Positions 44,150-52,141 of a stretch of 52,141 nucleotides of DNA are shown here, piece by piece (the stretch's first letter is position 1; each line of letters opens with the position of its first letter). Made by a program: the position numbers and the translations under genes. Under the pieces are notes generated by a model. That model was not told where the DNA came from. It was given only the letters and a program-made list of their open reading frames with translations, and searched no databases. Source of the DNA: an uncultured Lachnospiraceae bacterium (lineage in GTDB: Bacteria > Bacillota > Clostridia > Lachnospirales > Anaerotignaceae). The stretch is from contig CALWSU010000013.1 of the NCBI GenBank assembly GCA_944384295.1, forward strand, positions 1 through 52,141, written 5' to 3'.

Positions 44150-45115
44150 ATGTATCGTGTTTTGGCATTGCTGCGGCAAACAGATGGATTTCTTTCTGGG
44201 GAAGAAATTGGCAAGCAATTATCCATTTCACGCGCGGCAGTTTGGAAAGCGATTGGCAAGTTGCGGGAAGAAGGCTATGAAATCGAGGCAGTGACCAAAA
44301 AAGGCTATCGCTTGTGTACACCGCAGAATTTATACAATGAACAAGAATTGAAAACAGGCTTGCAAACAAAAGTGATGGGACAAAATTTGGCATTTTTCAC
44401 AGAATTGGATTCCACCAATAACCGCTTGAGAGAATTGGCACTGACAGGTGCGCCGGAGGGGACTTTGGTCATTGCGGAAAAGCAAAATGCAGGCAGAGGA
44501 CGTAGAGGGCGTGTTTGGACATCAGAGGCAGACAGTGGTATTTGGATGAGTCTTTTGCTGCGTCCGGAGATTGCACCGGAGAAAGCTTCTGTGTTAACGC
44601 TTTTGGCAGGGCTTGCAACAGCGGAAGCGTTAGAGGCAGAAACCGGATTGCCTATGGAAATCAAATGGCCGAATGACATTTTATGTCATGGCAAAAAAAT
44701 AGTGGGCATTCTAACAGAAATGGATTGCGAAATGACACAAGTACATTTTGTGATTGCGGGAATTGGCATCAATGTCAATACAAAATCTTTTCCGCCGGAA
44801 TTGGCAGATATTGCGACTTCTCTCTATTTGGAAAGCGGGAAAGTTTTTTCACGCAAACCATTGGTACATGCAGTCTTGGAAAAAATCGAACAGCACTATC
44901 AAGCGTTTTTAGATAGTGGCAATTCGTTTGCAGTATTATTAGAAGCCTATCGAAAACGTTGTGTGACATTGCACAAGCAAGTGCAAGTATTGGGACAATC
45001 ACCCTATACAGCTTATGTCTTAGATATTACGCCAGAAGGCGAACTTTTGGTACAAAAAGAAGATGGCACACAAGAAGTGGTTTATTCTGGAGAAGTGTCG
45101 ATACGGGGGGTATGA
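44150..45115 (+). CDS. birA: biotin protein ligase / biotin repressor
   Basis: 321 residues. An N-terminal winged HTH (about 1-58, SISRAAVWKAIGKLREEGYEI) makes it a bifunctional BirA. The ligase core has STN-NRL near 87-93, biotin-binding GRGRRGRVW at 115-123, and KWPNDIL near 164-170; a C-terminal SH3-like domain follows (about 265-321). It activates biotin to biotinyl-AMP and attaches it to carboxylase subunits; the HTH suggests it also represses biotin genes. ATG 44150 lies 10 nt after AAAGGAG; the longer frame (44009) runs through a terminator. Confidence 0.95.
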   Translation: MYRVLALLRQTDGFLSGEEIGKQLSISRAAVWKAIGKLREEGYEIEAVTKKGYRLCTPQNLYNEQELKTGLQTKVMGQNLAFFTELDSTNNRLRELALTGAPEGTLVIAEKQNAGRGRRGRVWTSEADSGIWMSLLLRPEIAPEKASVLTLLAGLATAEALEAETGLPMEIKWPNDILCHGKKIVGILTEMDCEMTQVHFVIAGIGINVNTKSFPPELADIATSLYLESGKVFSRKPLVHAVLEKIEQHYQAFLDSGNSFAVLLEAYRKRCVTLHKQVQVLGQSPYTAYVLDITPEGELLVQKEDGTQEVVYSGEVSIRGV

Positions 45116-45117
45116 GC

Positions 45118-45492
45118 ATGGACAAAAAAGTATTGGCAGCAGCGAGTTATGCCGAGCAAAAATATTATCTGGAACCGGAATTTTCTGGTTTGCCGGAATC
45201 CATACAAGAAGAAGTACGCACGATTTGCGTTGTTATGGCGCAAAAGTTAGGCTGTACCTTTTTGATGGGATTTGGTGCAGATGGTGATTTATATTTTGAA
45301 GTGATACAGGCGGAAGATGATTTCGATTTTGATGAAATTGGTGCAGAATTAGAAATCAAACGGATACAACGGGAGCAAAAAGAATTGCTGCGCGCTTTGG
45401 AATTGTGGTACGCGATTTATTTTACAGAAGAAGGCGAACAAATCAAACAACAATTGATGCAGAACGCACAGAAAGAACATACAACAGAATAA
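45118..45492 (+). CDS. small conserved protein, DUF6145-like
   Basis: 124 residues, acidic, no signal or membrane segment. The reading frame overlaps birA by ATGA at 45112; GGGGGG at 45105-45110 fits the second ATG at 45118 better. It is KKVLAAASYAEQKYYLEPEFSGLPESIQEEVR, a beta-rich middle (GADGDLYFEVIQAEDDFDFDEIG) and a helical C-terminus. Such a gene often follows birA in Lachnospiraceae-type genomes; function unknown. Confidence 0.75.
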   Translation: MDKKVLAAASYAEQKYYLEPEFSGLPESIQEEVRTICVVMAQKLGCTFLMGFGADGDLYFEVIQAEDDFDFDEIGAELEIKRIQREQKELLRALELWYAIYFTEEGEQIKQQLMQNAQKEHTTE

Positions 45493-45529
45493 GTTTGTAT
45501 AAAAAATAACAAAAAATTGTAAAAAAAGA

Positions 45530-45557
45530 TTGTAATAATTCAATTTACTGTTATAAT
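45530..45557 (+). promoter_or_regulatory. sigma-A promoter of the ECF-S gene
   Basis: TTGTAA (45530-45535), 16-bp spacer, TATAAT (45552-45557). A leader of about 165 nt follows, with a possible stem TGTGTCGCAG/CTGCATGACGCACA near 45601-45655. No known riboswitch was recognised. Confidence 0.75.
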
Positions 45558-45727
45558 GTATGTGATTATACAGCATAAGTTGACAAGATAGAAAAGCGAA
45601 ATGTGTCGCAGATGTTATGCCATGATAGAAGGTAAATATACTGCATGACGCACAGGCTGTAAAATCAAATATCATTTCCAAATCATCTTATATCTCAGCA
45701 GAATGAGAATGAAAGGAGTCAAACAAA

Positions 45728-46408
45728 ATGAATGAAGTAGTAGTACAGGAACAAAAGGAAGTTGTGGAAACAGTTGTGCAGGGACAAGCTGCCAAAACAA
45801 CGAAATTATCCGTTGTGGAATTGACAACGATTGGATTGATGACAGCCATACTGTTGGTGATGTCCTTTACACCGTTGGGATATTTTCACACTTTGGGGCT
45901 GGATATCTCTTTGATGATGATTCCCGTTGCGATTGGCGCAATTGTCATCGGTCCCAAGGCAGGGCTTTGGCTGGGATTTATCTTTGGTGCAACAAGCTTT
46001 TATCAGGCTTTGACAGGTGCATCTGCCTTCAGTGCCATGTTAATGAGTATCAATCCTTTCTTTACATTTTTGGTATGTATTCCAACCAGAATGTTGATGG
46101 GTTGGTTAACAGGTATGATATTCCAAGGCATACAAAAATTGGATAGATCCAGAACCGTATGTTATTTTGTAGGCGGATTTAGTGCAGCTTTTTTGAATAC
46201 TTTGTTTTTCATGAGTATGCTTCTGTTATGTTTCTGGAATACAGACTATATACAGGGAATCAATCAAACTTTGGGCAATCTCAATCCATTGCTGTTTGTA
46301 GGGGCGTTTGTCGGCATCAACGGCTTATTGGAAATGCCTGCTAGTTGTATTGTAGGTGGTATTGTATCAAAGGCATTGTGCAAAACTTTGCATAGAAGAC
46401 GTACATAA
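45728..46408 (+). CDS. ECF transporter S-component, possibly for pantothenate
   Basis: 226 residues. A 25-residue polar N-terminus precedes about six membrane segments; LGYFHTLGLDISLMMIPVAIGAIVIGPKAGLWLGFIFGATSF (about 57-98) is the substrate-site region of PF12822 S-components. It captures a vitamin for a shared ECF module. Immediate neighbours are two coaX genes, so PanT (pantothenate) is a reasonable reading, though the repeat region at 46441-46690 separates them. Ribosome site AAAGGAG. Confidence 0.85.
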   Translation: MNEVVVQEQKEVVETVVQGQAAKTTKLSVVELTTIGLMTAILLVMSFTPLGYFHTLGLDISLMMIPVAIGAIVIGPKAGLWLGFIFGATSFYQALTGASAFSAMLMSINPFFTFLVCIPTRMLMGWLTGMIFQGIQKLDRSRTVCYFVGGFSAAFLNTLFFMSMLLLCFWNTDYIQGINQTLGNLNPLLFVGAFVGINGLLEMPASCIVGGIVSKALCKTLHRRRT

Positions 46409-46440
46409 TATAAAGATGTAAAAATACAAAAATGCAAAAA

Positions 46441-46690
46441 TACAAAGGAAGTACCAGCGGGGAGTTCCAAAGGCGTATTGCCTTAGGGGCTTCTTCATAA
46501 GAAAACAAAGAATGCTGGAATCCTTATCATACGAAGGATTCCAGCATTCTTATTTTTACTTAGATGAATCGAGTCTGTTTTCTTCTGAAGACAGCCGTCG
46601 CAGTTCCCCTTCAGAAAATCAAGGGCAAGGGAAAACGATATTTCCTTAAGGGCAACTTGCTTTGCAACTCCCTGTTTTTCTGAAATTTCT
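46441..46690 (+). repeat. palindrome-rich repeat region, family 2 copy B
   Basis: Contains GGCTTCTTCATAAGAAAA (46488) and the perfect 17-bp hairpin 46509-46525 with 46534-46550, shared with 5082-5147. Around it are further small stems: GGAAGTACC, AAGGCG-TTGCCTT, and an outer pair TTCAGAAAA (about 46611) with TTTTTCTGAA (about 46675) enclosing GGGCAAGGG repeats. No gene is seen in the 358 bp between the ECF-S gene and coaX. It probably ends the ECF-S transcript. Confidence 0.7.
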
Positions 46691-46766
46691 GATATTTCTG
46701 AAAAAACATGTTTGTATCAGACGATAAAATGAAAAAATCCATATACCATATAGAGGAGAGCAAATC

Positions 46767-47543
46767 ATGATACTAGTGATTGATGTAAGCAATACCAACA
46801 GCACATTGGGGGTATTTCGCGGACAAGAATTGGTGGCAAATTGGCGCCTGTCTACATTGAGCAATCGAACTTCAGATGAAACCGGTATGCTGATACGTAT
46901 GTTGTTTGTCCATTCTGAAATGGATATTACAGAGATAGACGCAGTGGTGGTATCTTCTGTTGTACCAAATGTAATGTATTCGCTTTTGAATGGAATCCGA
47001 AAATATTTGGGGCAAGAACCTATGGTGATCCGTTCTGGTATGAAAACGGGTATCAATTTGCGTATGGAAAACCCAAAAGAAATGGGGACAGACAGAATTG
47101 TCAATCTGGTAGCGGCATATGAATTGTATGGCGGTCCGGCAATCGTCATTGATTATAGTACCGCTACAACCTTCGATGTTGTGAGTGCAGATGGTGTATT
47201 TTTGACTGGCATTACGGCACCCGGCGTGCAGGTTTGTGCCGATGCATTGACACAACGTGCGGCGCAGTTGCCTAAAATTGAAATCAAACAACCCCAAAGT
47301 CTGATTACAAAAAATACAGTGGATAGTATACAAGCTGGATTGGTCGTGGGACATATTGGGGAAACCATATATATCATTCGTCAAATCAAAGAAGGCTTGG
47401 GCTTGCCGGATATGAAGGTGATTGCTACCGGTGGGCTGGCAAGAGTGATTGACGAAAAAGAAGAAATATTTGATGTATATGATCCTGTGCTGTCATTACA
47501 AGGATTGCGGCTCATCTATGAAAAAAACAAGCACAGAAAATAA
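46767..47543 (+). CDS. coaX: type III pantothenate kinase paralogue with altered phosphate loops
   Basis: 258 residues, clearly CoaX by length, GTDRIVN (107-113), CADALTQRAAQLP and the C-terminal VIATGGLA. But both nucleotide-binding glycines are replaced: the first loop is DVSNT (S8, usual DxGNT) and the second DYSTA (S131, usual DxGTA). The next gene, coaX2, is a gap-free relative over the first 140 residues and keeps both glycines. D6, D109 and D129 are kept. CoaX is a dimer with the active site at the interface, so this copy may be a weak enzyme, a regulator, or a heterodimer partner. Start ATG follows AGAGGAG. Confidence 0.9.
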   Translation: MILVIDVSNTNSTLGVFRGQELVANWRLSTLSNRTSDETGMLIRMLFVHSEMDITEIDAVVVSSVVPNVMYSLLNGIRKYLGQEPMVIRSGMKTGINLRMENPKEMGTDRIVNLVAAYELYGGPAIVIDYSTATTFDVVSADGVFLTGITAPGVQVCADALTQRAAQLPKIEIKQPQSLITKNTVDSIQAGLVVGHIGETIYIIRQIKEGLGLPDMKVIATGGLARVIDEKEEIFDVYDPVLSLQGLRLIYEKNKHRK

Positions 47544-47573
47544 GTAGAATTGATGATTTAGGGGGACATTTAC

Positions 47574-48341
47574 ATGCTTTTGGTGATCGACGTAGGAAAT
47601 ACCAACTATGTTTTGGGGGTATACCGCGGGAATAAACTCATCAAATGTTGGCGTATGGCAACGGCAGGCGTACGTACAGCAGATGAAACAGGCATCTTTA
47701 TCCATTCACTTTTTGACACTTCTAATGTCAAAGCAAGCAGCATTGATGCAGTAATCATTTCTTCTGTGGTGCCAGATATTATGTACTCTTTGACACAAGG
47801 CATTCGCAAATATTTTCATATTGAACCTATGATTGTCAGTGTAGGCATGAAAACGGGTATTTCTATCCGCAGAGATAACCCAAAAGGCGTTGGCGCAGAC
47901 AGAATTGTCAATCTGGTAGCAGCCAATGAAATTTATGGTGGACCAGCGGTTGTCATTGATTATGGTACCGCAAATACATTTGATGTCATCAATGAAAAAT
48001 CAGAATTTATCACCGGTTTGATTACGCCCGGAATTTCTGTTTGTGCCGATGCACTGACACAACGCGCGGCACAGCTGCCCAAAATTGAAATCAAAAAACC
48101 AAAATCCATTATCGTAAAAAATACAGTGGATAGTATACAAGCTGGTTTGGTATTGGGGCATATTGGACAAACACTTTATATTATCGAGCAGTTGAAAAAA
48201 GAACTCAATTTGCCGAATATGAAAGTCATTGCCACCGGTGGGCTTGCACGTATCATAGACCCAGAGAAAAAGATTTTTGATGTATTAGACCCTGTATTGA
48301 CGCTCAAAGGTCTGAATATACTATATCATAAGAATAAATAA
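47574..48341 (+). CDS. coaX: type III pantothenate kinase
   Basis: 255 residues with the canonical loops DVGNT (6-10), GADRIVN (107-113, catalytic Asp109) and DYGTA (129-133). It phosphorylates pantothenate, the first step of coenzyme A synthesis. It starts 30 bp after the degenerate copy, with GGGGGA upstream, and is presumably co-transcribed. Type III kinases are not inhibited by CoA, so control must come from supply or a partner, which makes the adjacent altered copy interesting. Confidence 0.96.
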   Translation: MLLVIDVGNTNYVLGVYRGNKLIKCWRMATAGVRTADETGIFIHSLFDTSNVKASSIDAVIISSVVPDIMYSLTQGIRKYFHIEPMIVSVGMKTGISIRRDNPKGVGADRIVNLVAANEIYGGPAVVIDYGTANTFDVINEKSEFITGLITPGISVCADALTQRAAQLPKIEIKKPKSIIVKNTVDSIQAGLVLGHIGQTLYIIEQLKKELNLPNMKVIATGGLARIIDPEKKIFDVLDPVLTLKGLNILYHKNK

Positions 48342-48409
48342 GAAATACGAAATAAGAAGCAAGAAACAAGAAAGATATGTGATAAAAACACCAAAACACA
48401 TATCCGCAT

Positions 48410-48481
48410 AAAAGCTGCCGCATCTTTGTATCAGAATATAACAAATGCGTATTCTGGTACGAAATATCAGGCGGCTTTTTT
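48410..48481 (+). terminator. rho-independent terminator of the coaX pair
   Basis: AAAAGCTGCC (48410-48419) pairs with GGCGGCTTTT (48470-48479, one G:U), with an inner stem GTATCAGAATA/TATTCTGGTAC, then T. Confidence 0.75.
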
Positions 48482-48501
48482 GATAAAGGAGTTAGAACAG
48501 T

Positions 48502-49470
48502 ATGCAGATTGGAAATATAACATTAGAAAATAATGTGTTCTTAGCACCTATGGCAGGAGTGACCGATTTACCATTTCGCTTGATTTGTAAAGAAATGGGC
48601 TGTGGGCTGGTATATTCGGAAATGGTCAGCGCAAAAGGCATATTATATAATAATAAAAATACAACAGAATTATTGCAGGTAGAAGATGCAGAACGCCCTA
48701 CGGCAATCCAGCTTTTTGGCTCTGACCCGCAGATTATGGGCGAAATGGGACGCAAGTTAGAGGCATACCCATTTGATATTTTAGATGTCAATATGGGGTG
48801 TCCCGCGCCGAAAATCGTCAAAAATGGAGAAGGCAGTGCATTGACCAAAAATCCAGAGTCGGTCGGAAAAATTGTACGCGCTTTGGTGGAAAACCAAAGC
48901 AAACCCGTTACCATCAAATTTCGCAAAGGCTTTGATGACGCACATCTGAACGCGGTAGAAATCGCAAAAATTGCGGAAGCCAATGGCGCAGCAGCAGTGG
49001 CAGTACATGGACGTACCAGAGAACAATATTACAGCGGAAAAGCGGATTGGGATATTATACGACAGGTCAAAGAAGCAGTTTCGATTCCTGTGATTGGCAA
49101 TGGGGATATTTTCACGCCGCAAGACGCCAAGGCATTATTGGAACAGACGGGCTGCGATGCGATTATGGTGGGACGTGGTGCGCAAGGAAACCCTTGGATT
49201 TTTCGTCGGATTTTGCACTATTTGCAAACAGGGGAATTGCTGCCAGAACCGACTCCAAAAGAACGTGTCACATTGGCACTGCGACATGCGCGTATGTTGA
49301 TTGCATATAAAGGGGAATATATTGGGGTACGTGAAATGCGCAAACATATGGCATGGTATATGAAAGGCGTGCCGGGTGCATCGAAATTACGCGGACAAAT
49401 GAATGCTTTAGAAAGTTACGAAGCGATGGAAAAGCTTCTGCAAGGATATTTGCAGATGGAAAACAATTGA
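48502..49470 (+). CDS. dusB: tRNA-dihydrouridine synthase DusB
   Basis: 322 residues, FMN TIM barrel. [15 protein letters not shown] at 12-26, [20 protein letters not shown] with catalytic Cys100, [15 protein letters not shown] near 167-181 and [11 protein letters not shown] at about 200-210 are DusB signatures. It reduces uridines in the tRNA D-loop with NADPH. ATG 48502 lies 9 nt after AAAGGAG. In many Bacillota dusB adjoins coaX, ftsH or hpt, which fits this region. A terminator follows at 49487. Confidence 0.95.
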   Translation: MQIGNITLENNVFLAPMAGVTDLPFRLICKEMGCGLVYSEMVSAKGILYNNKNTTELLQVEDAERPTAIQLFGSDPQIMGEMGRKLEAYPFDILDVNMGCPAPKIVKNGEGSALTKNPESVGKIVRALVENQSKPVTIKFRKGFDDAHLNAVEIAKIAEANGAAAVAVHGRTREQYYSGKADWDIIRQVKEAVSIPVIGNGDIFTPQDAKALLEQTGCDAIMVGRGAQGNPWIFRRILHYLQTGELLPEPTPKERVTLALRHARMLIAYKGEYIGVREMRKHMAWYMKGVPGASKLRGQMNALESYEAMEKLLQGYLQMENN

Positions 49471-49486
49471 GAAAAAACAATGTCAA

Positions 49487-49525
49487 AACAGATATTTTGT
49501 CAAAAAGCAAAGTATCTGTTTTTTT
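49487..49525 (+). terminator. rho-independent terminator of dusB
   Basis: AACAGATA (49487-49494) pairs with TATCTGTT (49513-49520), followed by a T7 run. Confidence 0.8.
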
Positions 49526-49617
49526 ATACAAGCATATCAGAAAAAATGAATCCGATTTTCCAAAAAATGCAACAAAACCTTAATAAATTCGACAAACTTA
49601 CTATCAGAAAAATATGC

Positions 49618-49623
49618 TATAAT
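49618..49623 (+). promoter_or_regulatory. extended -10 element before the EFR1 gene
   Basis: TGCTATAAT gives a TATAAT box with an extended TG; no good -35 was found. About 75 bp before the EFR1 start. Confidence 0.55.
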
Positions 49624-49696
49624 AAACCTATCATGAACAAAGATATTACTTGCATATTGAATTTCCATTCCAATCAATCGGGGAGAGTGAAGTGAA

Positions 49697-50482
49697 ATGA
49701 TATTTTATTTTTCTGGTACAGGCAATTCCTATCACGTTGCAAAAAAATTGGCGGAAGGATTTGGAGAATCTGTAGTCGATATGGCAAAAGCAGTCAGAGA
49801 AAAACAATATGCCTATACTTTGCCAGCAGGTGAAAAATTGGGTTTTGTCTTTCCAGTACACGCATGGGCACCACCCAAGATGGTGGAAGATTTTGTGCAA
49901 AAACTAGAATTGTATTATCAAGGTGATTTATATACGTATGCCGTATGTACCTGTGGACAGTCCGCAGGCGATACCATTCCGATTTTTGATGCGGCTTTAA
50001 GAGCAAATGGTTTGCATCTGCAAAGCGGATATTCTGTCATTATGCCGGATAATTACGCAGTGCTGTTTCGTGCGCCTTCTGCAAAAGAAGCTGAAAAAAT
50101 ATTGCAGCATGCCGATGATATCATACAATTGATTATACGTGCGGTAAAATTGGAAAGAAAAAATTTCTTTCGTGTCAAAAAAGGAAAAGGCGGCGTAGTA
50201 TTGAGCAATGTGGTCAATCCTTTGTTCCGTCGTTTTGCGACCAAAACAAAGTCATTTCATGTAACAAAAGATTGTATCCATTGTGGTTTATGTGCAAAAA
50301 CATGTTTGTCAGGCTGTATTGAAATGCACAAGGGAAAACCGATTTGGACACAGCCACAATGCTATATGTGCATGGCATGTTTGCAGCATTGTCCCACAGA
50401 GGCAATACAATACGGCAAAGGCACCAAAAACAAAGGTCGTTATGTATATCCGAAGGAACGTGATACAGGGGGGATAGTATGA
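49697..50482 (+). CDS. EFR1-family flavodoxin/ferredoxin fusion
   Basis: 261 residues. N-terminal flavodoxin-like half (FYFSGTGNSYHVAKKLA at 3-19, FPVHAWAPP near 52-60, TCGQSAG near 94-100), then a 2x[4Fe-4S] ferredoxin half: CIHCGLCAKTC near 193-203 and CYMCMACLQHC near 221-231. EFR1 proteins are putative electron carriers in anaerobes; the partner is unknown. GGGGAG lies before the start. Its end overlaps the next start by 4 nt (ATGA), an odd pairing with a wall-modifying enzyme. Confidence 0.9.
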   Translation: MIFYFSGTGNSYHVAKKLAEGFGESVVDMAKAVREKQYAYTLPAGEKLGFVFPVHAWAPPKMVEDFVQKLELYYQGDLYTYAVCTCGQSAGDTIPIFDAALRANGLHLQSGYSVIMPDNYAVLFRAPSAKEAEKILQHADDIIQLIIRAVKLERKNFFRVKKGKGGVVLSNVVNPLFRRFATKTKSFHVTKDCIHCGLCAKTCLSGCIEMHKGKPIWTQPQCYMCMACLQHCPTEAIQYGKGTKNKGRYVYPKERDTGGIV

Positions 50483-52017
50483 AGAAACGTACAAAACGAA
50501 TGAAACCAAGAAGATTCTTTTTGGTTGGTACTGTGTTAACTTGTTTGATTTTGATGTTGTTTGGTATGTATACCTTAGTAGGTGCGATGATGTTTGGTCC
50601 ATCAAAACCGACTTTGCAAGAAGTGGCGGAGCCTTATTTTGCAGAAGCAGCTCAATATCAACATGTAGGCACACCACAAACGGAATTTCAGGAAAAAAAT
50701 CCGTATTGGTTTGCAATGCAATATCCACAAACAGGACAACCGGCAATTGATTTGCAGATTGCGAATCTGAAAACACAAATCACAGACGATTTTGTGAAAC
50801 AATACGAAAGTATGGCAGCACAACAGGCACAAAGCCAAACGAAAGAAGAAAGCGCACATACTATGTTTTTGCGTTATGAATCTTATCAAACAGAAGATGG
50901 TAAATTGAGTGTCGTATTTCAAGATGCGTATTATTCCAATGATAGCCCGTCTGTGTTTTCACACTGGCACCCATATTTATTAGATGCGAATACAGGGGAA
51001 CTGTTAGGTGCGGAAGCGGTATTCCGTGGGGACAGTTATCGGGAAAAGGCTTCTGCCTATGCGTTGGAATACATAGAAGGACAGCAGGCATATCAAGGTG
51101 TGTTGTATCCTTATTATCAAACCACATTGCGTCCAGAAAGTGAGGTCTTTGACCATTTTGCATTGACAGAGGATAGTGTGATATTCTACATCAACAAATA
51201 TGAAATTTTGCCAGCGGAATATGACGCGATTCGTATTGAGATTCCAAGAACGGTATTCGATGGTTGCTATATCACAGACCCGATACAAAATTCTGTTATC
51301 TCTGTGAAACCACAAGAAACTACACCTATGACACCAGAAGAAGAAACACAACAAGCAAATCAAGAAACTGTAACAGAAACAAATGGCAGAGTCATAGACC
51401 CTACAAAGCCTATGGTTGCATTGACGTTTGATGATGGACCTTCTCCCACAGCAACACAAAAAATATTGGATACCTTAGAAAAATATCAAGCGGTCGCTAC
51501 ATTTTATGACGTGGGATATCGTGTAGAACAGTATCCACAGGTGGTGCAAAGAGAAGCTGCATTGGGCTGTGAAGTGGGCAGTCATTCTTATGACCATAAA
51601 GATTTTTCCAAATTATCGGCACAGCAAATCAAACAAGATGTAGAACGTACCTATGCCGCTTTTGCAGTCAGTGGAGTACAGCCAACATCATTCCGTCCGC
51701 CGTATGGCAGTCTGAATGATACCGTAAAACAAAATATTCCAATGCCAATCGTGACATGGTCTGTAGATACATTAGACTGGAAAAGTCGAAATGCCAATAG
51801 CATTTGTAATGTGATTGCGCAAGAGGGCAATTTGGACGGAAAAGTGATTTTGATGCATGGGATTTATGATTCTACTGCACAAGCGGTGGAACGCATGGTG
51901 CCACAATTGATTGCGCAAGGGTATCAATTGGTTACGGTTTCAGAATTGATACAATATCGTCATCAAGAACAGCCCCAAAATGGGAAATTATATGGATATG
52001 GATATTTCCAACCATAA
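50479..52017 (+). CDS. membrane-anchored polysaccharide deacetylase (PdaC/RsiV-like)
   Basis: 512 residues. A basic N-terminus and one membrane segment (about 13-36) anchor it outside. Residues about 60-265 resemble the DUF4163/DUF3298 module of PdaC and RsiV (PVFSHWHPYLLDANTGELL; FALTEDSVIFYINKYEI). A Thr/Glu/Gln linker leads to a NodB domain (about 310-500): TFDDGPS (D318, D319), HSYDH (H369, H373), RPPYG and a final HGIYDST. It probably deacetylates peptidoglycan, as PdaC does. Translationally coupled to the flavodoxin/ferredoxin gene upstream. Confidence 0.93.
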   Translation: MKKRTKRMKPRRFFLVGTVLTCLILMLFGMYTLVGAMMFGPSKPTLQEVAEPYFAEAAQYQHVGTPQTEFQEKNPYWFAMQYPQTGQPAIDLQIANLKTQITDDFVKQYESMAAQQAQSQTKEESAHTMFLRYESYQTEDGKLSVVFQDAYYSNDSPSVFSHWHPYLLDANTGELLGAEAVFRGDSYREKASAYALEYIEGQQAYQGVLYPYYQTTLRPESEVFDHFALTEDSVIFYINKYEILPAEYDAIRIEIPRTVFDGCYITDPIQNSVISVKPQETTPMTPEEETQQANQETVTETNGRVIDPTKPMVALTFDDGPSPTATQKILDTLEKYQAVATFYDVGYRVEQYPQVVQREAALGCEVGSHSYDHKDFSKLSAQQIKQDVERTYAAFAVSGVQPTSFRPPYGSLNDTVKQNIPMPIVTWSVDTLDWKSRNANSICNVIAQEGNLDGKVILMHGIYDSTAQAVERMVPQLIAQGYQLVTVSELIQYRHQEQPQNGKLYGYGYFQP

Positions 52018-52066
52018 TGAAAAATTGCGTAAAAGCCGAAAATATTTGTGTCGTATGACACAGATT

Positions 52067-52141
52067 CAGGGTGTCGAAAAAGTCGACACCCTGTCGTCAA
52101 AGGCTCATTTCATTCAAGCCTTTGACGAGTAGACAGAAGTA
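52067..52141 (-). repeat. paired-hairpin REP-like repeat, copy 3 (inverted, at window edge)
   Basis: Minus-strand copy of the element at 1-73, with only a couple of differences between its first bases (CTACTC against CAACTC). It follows the polysaccharide deacetylase and is preceded by a small GTGTCG-based hairpin at 52048-52062. The window ends within it. Confidence 0.85.

Overview
The window is a 52 kb piece of a low-GC, spore-forming, anaerobic Clostridia chromosome. SipL (DUF3794 + LysM, the clostridial SpoIVA partner), a conserved tmk-darA-holB-ricT-trmN6-rsmI cluster, RecU, type III pantothenate kinases, ECF S-components and frequent TTG starts after strong AGGAGG sites all point to Bacillota. 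A bilQRS-type bilirubin-reduction operon suggests a gut resident of the Lachnospiraceae/Anaerotignum kind; the genus is an inference. No rRNA, tRNA, prophage, IS transposase or CRISPR array was seen.

Layout, left to right. (1) 0-7.5 kb: metK under a SAM-I riboswitch (minus strand); a secreted protein with a copper-amine-oxidase-like domain; the MarR / old-yellow-enzyme / flavodoxin operon, whose enzyme carries HGDR at residues 164-167 as in bilirubin reductase BilR; sipL behind a sigma-E-like promoter; a small membrane protein behind a palindromic operator. (2) 7.5-12.3 kb, minus strand: a MATE exporter preceded by a variant FMN-type riboswitch, a coiled-coil protein, a CPBP protease and an AI-2E-family permease. 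(3) 12.4-15.5 kb: MoxR-DUF58 pair and two SUKH/DUF4274-type small genes. (4) 15.5-23.9 kb, minus strand: TldE/TldD, RecU, and the rsmI-trmN6-ricT-holB-darA-tmk housekeeping run. (5) 24-32 kb: a giant SLH/Ig surface protein, a chemoreceptor and glycogen phosphorylase. (6) 32.3-41.2 kb: an MgtA-type P-ATPase broken by a one-base frameshift at a T8 run, an orphan winged-helix regulator, a mosaic of palindromic repeats, an MBL hydrolase, an ECF S-component, and a CopA ATPase with a CopZ-like domain fused at its C-terminus behind its own internal ribosome site. (7) 41.4-52 kb: ftsH, a FlK-like thioesterase, birA, a second ECF S-component, two tandem coaX genes (the first with Gly-to-Ser changes in both phosphate-binding loops), dusB, a flavodoxin/ferredoxin fusion and a polysaccharide deacetylase.

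Themes: cofactor supply (SAM, pantothenate/CoA, biotin attachment, flavin sensing or export), metal transport (Cu, probable Mg), and envelope and sporulation functions. A family of paired-hairpin repeats lies at both ends of the window in opposite orientation and once inside, which suggests the window may stop at repeats that also break assembly. The items most worth a second look are the bil operon and its shared operator, the variant flavin riboswitch, the coaX pair, the CopA/CopZ internal start and the mgtA frameshift.
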